A stretch of 64,000 bases of DNA from assembly GCA_963281255.1 (NCBI GenBank), contig OY725503.1, forward strand, positions 1,860,001 through 1,924,000, in the 5' to 3' direction. This stretch comes from Aphrocallistes beatrix. Taxonomy: Eukaryota; Porifera; Hexactinellida; Sceptrulophora; Aphrocallistidae. Positions 57,327 to 64,000 of this stretch are shown here, piece after piece (positions within the stretch are counted from its first letter, which is position 1; each line of letters begins with the position of its first letter). The notes below the pieces were generated by a model that did no database searches, was not told the DNA's origin, and worked only from the letters and a program-made list of their open reading frames with translations. Position numbers and translations under genes: made by a program.

Positions 57327-57514
57327 CAGTCGACTCCGCTTAATAGGGTCACTGTTTAATTGGGTAAACCGCTTAATCGGGCCACTTTTGGCAGGACCGG
57401 AATAGCTCTCACACATAGAAGCTAATACAAAATATTTTCAGTTAATAGGGTTCTCCGCTTAATCGGTCTGAAAAGTCCTCTGACCGATGTGACCCTATTA
57501 AGCGGAGTCGACTG
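57327..57514. mobile_element. Family F pogo-like MITE, copy 2
   Basis: 188 bp, CAGTCGACTCCGCTTAATAG to CTATTAAGCGGAGTCGACTG, TA flanks. It can fold along its whole length. Confidence 0.9.
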
Positions 57515-57925
57515 TATATTGAAAAGATTAATCAATTAACATCATCCGATTTGTTTAATTAATCTTGTCTCCCATTCAAATTCTAATAAATTTCAATTAT
57601 TCTCTCTATCTGAAGGGTAAGCTCTTCCATAGATTGATGATTTAATCGACCAATGTCTGGCACATAGCATCCACATTCGGAATCGTCGCCAGTTATGAGA
57701 GCTATATTTCCGGCTGTATGCAAATACAAAAAGTGGAAAAACTAAACAGTCTCTTAATTCATGACGAATTGGGCAGTTCTCATCAACACACTTCGTCATT
57801 ATATTCACAGGAATGCAATAAATGCAATAATGGTAGTATCACATGCTTGGATTGTGGAATTTAAGGTTCTCGTTCTCGAGAAACTCAATAAATACAGTTG
57901 GAACTGATTTATTATACAAGTATAC
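57515..57925. other. Unassigned stretch
   Basis: A 71-codon minus frame at 57593-57808 (starts MNIMTKCVDENCPIRHELRD) shows no family resemblance I can name. Confidence 0.3.
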
Positions 57926-58206
57926 ATACACCAACCGGATAAAGATATTTGGATACTTAATTCTTTCCCTTATAAATAATACTAAATTGGATCTTTTTAT
58001 AAAGGGTAATATGTTCAAATTCAAAGAGATACTAAAACTCTTCTTCGATTTCAGATTCGAGCTCTACACATTCGAATTAGTCATAGTTGAGCATATCTAC
58101 ATGTAACAAAATTACTAAACTCAATGACTAATCTTATCAGCCTGAGCCATTATTGTTTATTCATTACCATCATGTATCCTTACTATTAAAACTCGATTAA
58201 TGTGTA

Positions 58207-58279
<73 letters not shown>

Positions 58280-58792
58280 GTAACGAATTGATTGAAGAAA
58301 CTGCAGGTCACAGAAAGCTGATTTTTGGCATGTGGGAGTCTTTTGGCTATGGCTCCAGTAAGTTCTGAGCTCAGACCAAAATGTCGACTCATCATGGAAT
58401 TATGACGTCATTGTCACACGGTGATTTTTCGTGCGATATCGATTATAACAGTAGGACAGACGTATTTATAGATGTTATCTCCCTTATATTTAACCAATGG
58501 GACCCCAGGCGACCGAAGGGAGTGTCTGCCAGCCGCGCAGCGCAAGCAAGCGAAGCGCGCTTGTAGTGATTAAAATTGGCGTATATCGCATAAAGTGGCA
58601 CTGATTGATAATTACAAAAGTTAGGAATGAATGATTAATTAGAAAAATTCAACTGTGACTAATTCGAATGCGTATTATTCGAAACTGGAAATCGATTAGC
58701 TGTACCCCATACCGTTAGAAGTAACCCTCTTAATGAATAGACCCATTTTCATTCAATTCGTATGTATAATACTAAAGTTTTCAAATACTTAA
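57926..58792. mobile_element. Family H MITE split by family A
   Basis: Degenerate CACCAACCGGATAAAG start; interior matches 7571-8047 up to 58176 and again from 58564. The right terminus is replaced by AAGCGAAGCGCGCTTG, a stray family A tail end (58793-58808). Confidence 0.75.
58177..58563 (+). mobile_element. Family A copy with proven boundaries (387 bp)
   Basis: Inserted in family H between A58176 and T58564. Family H copies at 7571-8047 and 41331-41805 read ATGTATAGTGATAA-type text uninterrupted here, so the element is TCCTTACTATTAAAACTC... to ...GCGCGCTTG with no target duplication. It has a long (TA)n run near its 5' end and a deletion of most of the body. Confidence 0.9.
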
Positions 58793-58834
58793 GCGAAGCG
58801 CGCTTGTATATATATATATATTTATGTGTATATA

Positions 58835-60065
58835 CAGTCTGTCAAGATGAAAATTGAAAACTATTTTAAAATCTATGTTTCCAATTCATATAAGTAAATA
58901 ACCTCTACTTAATATTTGATTATCACTAAAATGTGCCCTAGATTAATAATTGATCTTCAAACCTTGACTCTGGATCACATATTTTCGACGCTTTGACATA
59001 GATTGCCAATAGGGTCTCAAAAAGTCCGGTTCTATCGAATCCCATATTTTGTGAAGATTTTCTTCAAGTCCGCTCAGGTTAGATGGAGGATTCAAATCGA
59101 TTTGATGCTTGATCCAAGCCCATAAATTCTCTATCGGGTTGAGATCTGGGCTACATGCTGGCCATTCCATGCGATCTATACCACTTTTTTCACGGAATTT
59201 CTTAGCAACTTTTGACATGTGTTTCGGATCATTGTCTTCTTGAAAGATCCAGCCGTCAGGATACAGTGTCTGTGCTTGCATTAGCAAACACTCGTTTAAG
59301 ATGTTGGTATAGAGTTCTCCAGTCATGCTTTCCTTAAAAACCTTCAGTGGAAAGGTCCCACGCGCAGAAAATGTCCCCCAAACATGTAATTTAGGACCAT
59401 GCTTATTGCTTGGTTTGACCGCTTGTTTGTCCCCTTTGCACCACAGTCGTATTTTGCCGCCAGCTAGCCAAATAGACATCTCATCAGTGAAAACTACTCT
59501 CTCCCAGTACGTTTGTTGTTCTTAGCCCACAAGAGCCTTTGTTGCTTGTGTCTATCCGTTAGCATCGGAATATTCCTTGCAACCTTGTGTCTGTACCCCC
59601 CTCCTACGCAATTCCTTCCGCACCGTCTCATGGGATACATTTTTTTCTCGAATTTGGTTGAATCGGCGAGTTATTTTCCGTATCTTCCGATTCTGATTCG
59701 CTAAGCTTACAAGAGATCTGTCATCGTCTACTTGTAAGATTCGCTGTTTTCCAGTTCCAGTTTTCCTCTGAATGTTTTCGTTCCGACGTAATTTGCCCAT
59801 AATGCGAAAAACAGTGCTTCTTGGGAAAGCTGTTCTCCGATGTATTTCGCCGTCATTTGTAATTCCCGCCGTGAATAACTTTTGGATAAGGTCCCTATGT
59901 TCTAATTCGACCATCCTGAATATGTAAGAGTTGGAGTATTGAACGATGAAAGTTAATACGTCTCCGAAATAAGTAATGAAACGGTCAATGAGAATTGCGA
60001 AGTGAATTGAAATATATGGAATTTTCTATACTATGCAAAAGTCTCAATTTCACCTTGACAGACTG
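58835..60065 (-). mobile_element. Tc1-like transposon with terminal inverted repeats
   Basis: CAGTCTGTCAAGATGAAAAT at the left and the complement of CAGTCTGTCAAGGTGAAATT at the right, in TA-rich flanks. One transposase ORF of about 320 codons fills the interior. A single extra T next to the right terminus is a small flaw. Confidence 0.85.
58943..59914 (-). pseudogene. Tc1-like transposase (DD34E), two frameshifts
   Basis: From ATG 59914: MVELEHRDLIQKLFTAG, HRRTAFPRSTVFRIMGKLRR (first helix-turn-helix), a second DNA-binding segment and VSHETVRKELRRRGVQ. Near 59575 the frame shifts (NIPMLTDRHKQQRLLWAKNN in the next frame), and near 59500 it shifts back, giving FTDEMSIW (first Asp), HVWGTFSARGTFPL, EDNDPKHMSK (second Asp) and SPDLNPIENLWAW (Glu). 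The spacing from the first Asp of DND to Glu is 34 residues. It ends LRPYWQSMSKRRKYVIQS and a stop at 58943. All three catalytic residues are there; only the frameshifts disable it, so it died fairly recently. It is not the same lineage as the copy at 13137. Confidence 0.92.
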
Positions 60066-60077
60066 TTATATGTATAT

Positions 60078-60262
60078 ATCTTTAACAAATTGATTAACGA
60101 AACTACCAGTAACGGAAAGCTGATTTTGGCATGTGGGAGTCTTTTGGATATGGCTGCACTGTTCTGAGGTCACACGAAAATGTCGACTCATCCAAAGCCT
60201 TAGCCAAAAGCCTCCCAAGTGCAAAAAATCAACTTTCTACGCCTGGAAGTTTCTTCGAACAA
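60078..60262. mobile_element. Family A: short head-to-head pair
   Basis: Plus body to CGACTCATCC at about 60193, then the reversed 5' part (CCTTAGCCAAAAGCCTCCC to GAAGTTTCTTCGAACAATA): an imperfect hairpin of about 180 bp. Confidence 0.7.
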
Positions 60263-60275
60263 TATGTTAGATATA

Positions 60276-60463
60276 CAGTCGACTCCGCTAAATAGGGCCA
60301 CTGTTTAATCGGGTCAACCGCTTAATCGGGCCACTTTTGGCAGGACCAGAATAGCTTTCACAAATAGAAGCTAATACAAAATATTTTCGGTTAATAGGGT
60401 TCTCCGCTTAATCGGGGCAAAATGTTCTCTGACCGATGTGACCCTATTAAGCGGAGTCGACTG
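60276..60463. mobile_element. Family F pogo-like MITE, copy 3
   Basis: 188 bp, nearly identical to 57327-57514; TA flanks. Confidence 0.9.
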
Positions 60464-60488
60464 TATATATATATATATATATATATAC

Positions 60489-60929
60489 CAAGGTTGCAAC
60501 CGAATAGTTCAATATTCCGTTAGACCAAATACTATTCGGCAAATAGCTGATATTCGATTGGGAAGCGAGTATCAGTACTCGTATTCGGTTAGGGAATATT
60601 CATGAATATTTATATCCGGTTCAATCGGTTTCAACCTTGGTTATAATCTATTTTTTAATTTACCTATCATAAACAGTCACTTTCTGTAAAATAGGCAACA
60701 TACAATACTAGAACAAATCACAGTTCTCTATTAAATATTATTTATTTCAACTGCGCAGTATTAGGATTTCTGAAGTACCCGAATAATATCAATATTTGTA
60801 TTCGGTTCGAGTAGCCGAATATTATCATTATTCGTATTCACTTAGAGTACCGAATATTATCAGTATTCGTATTCGGTTCATGAACTATTCATGAATACTG
60901 ATATTCAGTCCAATCGGTTTCAACCTTGA
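60489..60929. mobile_element. MITE with CAAGGTTG ends and GAATATT repeats
   Basis: CAAGGTTGCAACCGAATAG at the left and CAATCGGTTTCAACCTTG at the right. Inside, GAATATTATCAGTATTCG and ATTCATGAAT-type blocks recur. The end motif and approximate 8-bp AT-rich flanks suggest hAT, but in TA-rich DNA the duplication cannot be proven. A second CGGTTTCAACCTTG at 60627-60640 hints at a nested copy. Confidence 0.6.
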
Positions 60930-60954
60930 TATATACACATATATACATATATAC

Positions 60955-61231
60955 ACACGCATTAATCGAGTTTTAACAGTCAGGCATTAATTACCCATCA
61001 ATGACTTGGGATCCATTCTATTTATAGCTTGTACCGCACATTTATATGGCTTCCCCGCCCTAAATGACTTAACCGGAAATGAGCAAGCAAAAGTCATTGT
61101 CAATGAGGGGTTAATATGTTTCACATATGATACAACTATCATCAAAAAATGATGACTCATCACTCTGTCATGATGTCATCATTACTCATCAAAAATTTGA
61201 AAACTGACAAATTTGATTATTTCTCGAGTAA
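60955..61231 (+). mobile_element. Family A outer copy, left part
   Basis: A reversed 5' end at 60959-60982, then body from about 61120 (CACATATGATACAACTATC) to TTTCTCGAGTAA, where a younger family A copy is inserted. It resumes at 61771. Confidence 0.7.
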
Positions 61232-61770
61232 TCCTTACTATTAAAACTCGATTATTGTATATATATATATATATATATATCTGTAACGAATTGATTGAAG
61301 AAACTGCCGGGCGCAGAAGGCAGATTTTTGGCATGTGGGAGTCTTTTGGCCATGGCTCTAGTAAGTTCTGAGTTCAGAGCAAAATGTCGACTCATCATGG
61401 AATTATGACGTCATTGTCATATTTTTAAAAGTTAAGCAACACAGTTATTCGAGCATAACTCAGCCATTATAGGAGATAGAAGGCTGAAATATTAATAGAA
61501 TCTGTATACTAACATATCTCACATATGACTTTCATCAAAAAATGATGACTCATCACTTTGTTATGACGTCATCATTACGCATCAAACATTTTAAAATTGA
61601 CAAATTTGGTGATTTTTCGAGTGAAATCGGTTTTAGCACTAAGATGGACATATTTAGAGATGTTATCTCCCTTATAATTAACCAATGTCACCTCCAGGCG
61701 ACTGAAGGGAGCCTCCGGCGGACACGAAGTGTCCGCCAGCCGCGCAGCGCAAGCAAGCGAAGCGCGCTTG
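61232..61770 (+). mobile_element. Family A, complete reference copy (539 bp)
   Basis: TCCTTACTATTAAAACTC at the 5' end (preceded by A), (TA)n, TCTGTAACGAATTGATTGAA, the body with GTCGACTCATCATGG and GTTATGACGTCATC, and the tail: GGCGACTGAAGGGAGCC, GGCGGACAC/GTGTCCGCC hairpin, CGCAGCGCAAGCAAGCG, ending CGCGCTTG (followed by T). Non-coding. The palindrome ATGACGTCAT-like motif (TGACGTCA is the CRE core) occurs twice, in GAATTATGACGTCATTG and TTATGACGTCATCATTA. Confidence 0.9.
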
Positions 61771-61911
61771 TATTAATTATAACAGCAAGACACACATATT
61801 TAGAGATGTTATCTCCCTTATCATTAATCATTATGAGGGCAGGCACCAATGCCTCCGGCGGAAATATAGTGTCTGCTAGTCCCGCAGCGCAAGCAAACGA
61901 AGCGCGCTTGT
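61771..61911 (+). mobile_element. Family A outer copy, right part
   Basis: Continues ATTATAACAGCAAGACACAC and ends in a mutated tail with GCGCGCTTG|T. Confidence 0.75.
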
Positions 61912-62257
61912 GAATTATGAAAGTCTGATGTTGATTGGTTCTCACATTTCAGTCACAAATACTCCCATCCCATCGATTGTATTAATTGTAAATGGAAATG
62001 AATATTACATAACCGTTTGATTTAAATGTATTGAATGGTAATTATCGAATTTCATTGGTCAGCACAATTTGTCATCTCGGTTTCGTATGAAGACTTTGCT
62101 TAGATCTTCGAACTCCCTCGTAGATTGATTATTATTTACCTGATTTCAAAATTCCACATTTCTAGCACCTCTCAGTCCCTCAATCAACTTGCGCAAACAA
62201 ACAACCGAACAAAAAAAAACATTGAGTTAAAATTTATAAGACGATTGAATACAGTTA
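61912..62257. repeat. Repeat M copy 2 and unassigned DNA
   Basis: 62095-62230 repeats GCTTAGATCTTCGAACTC, CGTAGATT and the CAATCAACTT...ACAAACAACC region of 55970-56110. Confidence 0.4.
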
Positions 62258-63156
62258 CAGTCGACTATCGTTAATACGAACACGGATAAGGAGTACAAGT
62301 TTTGATTCCCCAACCTAATCTATGGCAAAATATATACAAACGAACTCCGGTTAACACGAACACGGATAATACGAACAGGTGTGTGCCTACGAGCACTTTG
62401 AATATGGTACGTAGTATGTACGTAGATACACTGCCCTACCAAAAGTATTCGTACACCCCAATAATGCCCATACAAATTGTATAAATCGTATCTATTTTGG
62501 GAGTCAATATTAATAAATCAGTAACAGTTTGACTAAATTTGGCTTAAAATTCATATTCTACACACTCGATTTACTCATTGTATAGTCTTTCAACTCAATT
62601 ACTCTATTTCCAACATAAATATTTGAACATTTACTTCATTGTGCCACATACCATAAAATGATGCTACTATATATGATGGCGTTAGTGGCACTAGGTGTCA
62701 CGGGTTGAAATATTTTAGCTTTAAAATAGAGTAATTGAGTTGAAGACTATAAAATGAGTAAATCGAGTGTGTAGAATTTGAATTTTGAGGCAAATTTAGT
62801 CGAACTATTACTGATTTATTAATATTGACTCCCAAAATAGATACGATTTATACAATTTGTATCGGAATTATTAGGGTGTACGAATACTTTTGGTAGGGCA
62901 GTGTATATACTAGACAGATATTTCTCAATGAAAATACAGTCGAATCTTGTTAATACAACATGGATATTGAGTTCACTATTTGACAAGTACAATTTCATAC
63001 TCTCACGTAGTTATCACTATGTATATTAAGTATTTTGGACAAATGTGGCTATGCACGTACTTCGGTTAACACGTACTCCGGATAAGGAGTACAAATCTCC
63101 ACGGTCCCTTGGTGATCAATATACAGTCGACTGTACGTGTTAACGAGAGTCGACTG
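62258..63156. mobile_element. Family E pogo-like element, copy 2
   Basis: CAGTCGACTATCGTTAATAC to GTTAACGAGAGTCGACTG|TA. It lacks the mariner-type MITE of copy 1, but has its own MITE at 62429-62903, and lacks about 86 bp near 62360. Its right end carries a 19-bp inverted duplication (63114-63132 against 63148-63166). Confidence 0.85.
62429..62903. mobile_element. Tc1/mariner-type MITE nested in family E
   Basis: CACTGCCCTACCAAAAGTAT and complement, arms of about 200 bp. TA duplicated (62427-62428, 62904-62905); copy 1 of family E reads GTAGATAGATACTAGAC uninterrupted at this site. Confidence 0.9.
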
Positions 63157-63465
63157 TATATTGATCCTATTATTTATTGTTAAAGTTAGTTGTGATCAAA
63201 TAGATTGATTATAGTACATAACACATACCTCGATTGTTGATAAAACGTTACTAGACTCGTTGTTTGAATCGTTCGAATATAATAATCCTTGGTATAATGA
63301 ATTTTGTAGTTCAAATTGAAATTACATTCAGGATTAGTTAACACAAGATTAAGCAAATTCCTTTTAACATTGACTCAATGTTTCTTCCCAGTTCTGAATT
63401 CATTAATAACCGTAGATAAATTCCTTTTTAGAAGAGAATTTTAAAAAATCAACCGTTTCTTTGAT
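63157..63465. other. Unassigned stretch
   Basis: No gene seen. Confidence 0.3.
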
Positions 63466-63545
63466 ATCCTTAGGCGCCTACAAGGCGACTCTGCAGATAC
63501 GCAGTGTTCGCAAGCCGCGCAGCGCAAACAAGCGAAGCGCGCTTG
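63466..63545 (+). mobile_element. Family A tail fragment
   Basis: AGGCGCCTACAAGGCG, a mutated middle hairpin, CGCAGCGCAAACAAGCG and CGCGCTTG|T at 63545/63546. Confidence 0.75.
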
Positions 63546-63559
63546 TAAAGTAATAAGTA

Positions 63560-63974
63560 TTAACAATTAATATGTATGATGACACGTTTCTGTACATTTG
63601 CAAAGTTCAGTGTATGGCAGTGCTGCTTTGGAACATATGCAAGGAGGTTTGCATACATTTTAAAGCTGCATTTGAGCAGTTCCTTCAATGATTTTGCTCC
63701 CTTGAAGTATCCAGAACGGAATTCGTTATCCCTTGAGTTCATGGTCCATTTCCACTCAAATGGGATTTTTAAGTGTTGTTTAGCTAATGTTGATCCCGCC
63801 AATCATGACTTTCTTGGAATACAACTCACTTAATGGACTATGTGAGAGTAGCTTTGTCGGTGATATACTCACTTCTGTGCTTTTGCTTGTCCTCTCGTAA
63901 AAAAGTATCACATATCTTTCGAGCTGGTGAATGTTGACATCTTTAATAAAGGTAGCCGTATGAGAAAGACTCAC
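63560..63974 (-). pseudogene. C-terminal fragment of a repetitive invertebrate protein
   Basis: 63974-63780 reads SLSHTATFIKDVNIHQLERY then VILFYERTSKSTEV; after a shift, 63802-63560 reads STLAKQHLKIPFEWKWTMNS, AKSLKELLKCSFKMYANLL and PKQHCHTLNFANVQ. From memory this order (LERFVVLLYDRTS; LPEASKSCxELIKCxCKxxCxxxCxC) belongs to the C-terminal half of the uncharacterised protein family whose GEDTDLLVL segment is at 2745-3116. Several of the expected cysteines are replaced. Broken by at least one frameshift; the 5' part may continue beyond the window edge. Confidence 0.4.
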
Positions 63975-64000
63975 AAATGTTTGTGTAAGTTTGAGTAAGG

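Noticed and set aside
57593..57808. 71-codon minus frame with several cysteines
   Set aside because: Cysteine spacing fits no zinc-binding pattern I can name and there is no supporting context.

Overview
The window is eukaryotic, AT-rich, very gene-poor and packed with transposable elements (TEs). The DNA transposon types (hAT, Tc1/mariner, pogo-like, MULE, a Helitron with an OTU domain, and many MITEs) point to an animal, most likely an invertebrate and plausibly an arthropod. That is inference, because no diagnostic host gene is complete. No tRNA, rRNA, CRISPR or operon structure was seen. Almost everything can be explained as layers of insertions, and several layers can be dated against each other because copies elsewhere in the window show the empty site.

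Layout. 0-5 kb: a 2.4-kb TTAA-ended element (family C) with a nested MITE, then a decayed fragment of a repetitive invertebrate protein with a GEDTDLLVL motif. 5-11.8 kb: a pile of MITEs (families A, B, D, E, G, H, K). 13.1-14.2 kb: a dead Tc1 transposase. 17.0-17.2 kb: the best candidate host exon, on the minus strand, resembling an RH1 domain. 17.3-20.4 kb: nested inverted repeats with a minisatellite. 20.5-26.8 kb: family A copies, a palindrome-array element, a foldback element, and a 2.47-kb terminal-inverted-repeat element carrying a decayed two-exon ORF. 26.8-33.7 kb: a decayed Helitron (N-terminal 23-residue repeats, Rep, Pif1 helicase, OTU protease) with tandem hairpins 3' of the ORF. 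35.2-38.2 kb: a Myb/SANT-like ORF interrupted by two elements. 36.3-38.1 and 47.5-49.4 kb: two nearly identical, oppositely oriented hAT copies with the same truncated 304-residue transposase. 38.4-41.2 kb: a second, different, dead hAT. 42.1-43.4 kb: a MULE with a FLYWCH finger and repeated termini. 44.8-54.8 kb: several family C copies broken by hAT and family E. 55-64 kb: a foldback copy, MITEs, a Tc1 element with matching terminal inverted repeats, nested family A and E copies, and a second fragment of the GEDTDLLVL-type protein.

The most informative signals: family A (over 20 pieces) inserts between A and T without target duplication, starts TCC, ends CTTG and carries consecutive GC-rich hairpins near its 3' end, so it looks like a rolling-circle element with an unusual end. 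Three otherwise unrelated elements share TGTT...AACA ends, 4-bp TATA/TAGA duplications and arms built from perfect palindromes. The Helitron carries five to six tandem 76-77-bp units that each fold into a hairpin capped by C(TTCG)G, with pairing kept across variants. No gene in the window appears intact enough to work alone as an autonomous transposon.
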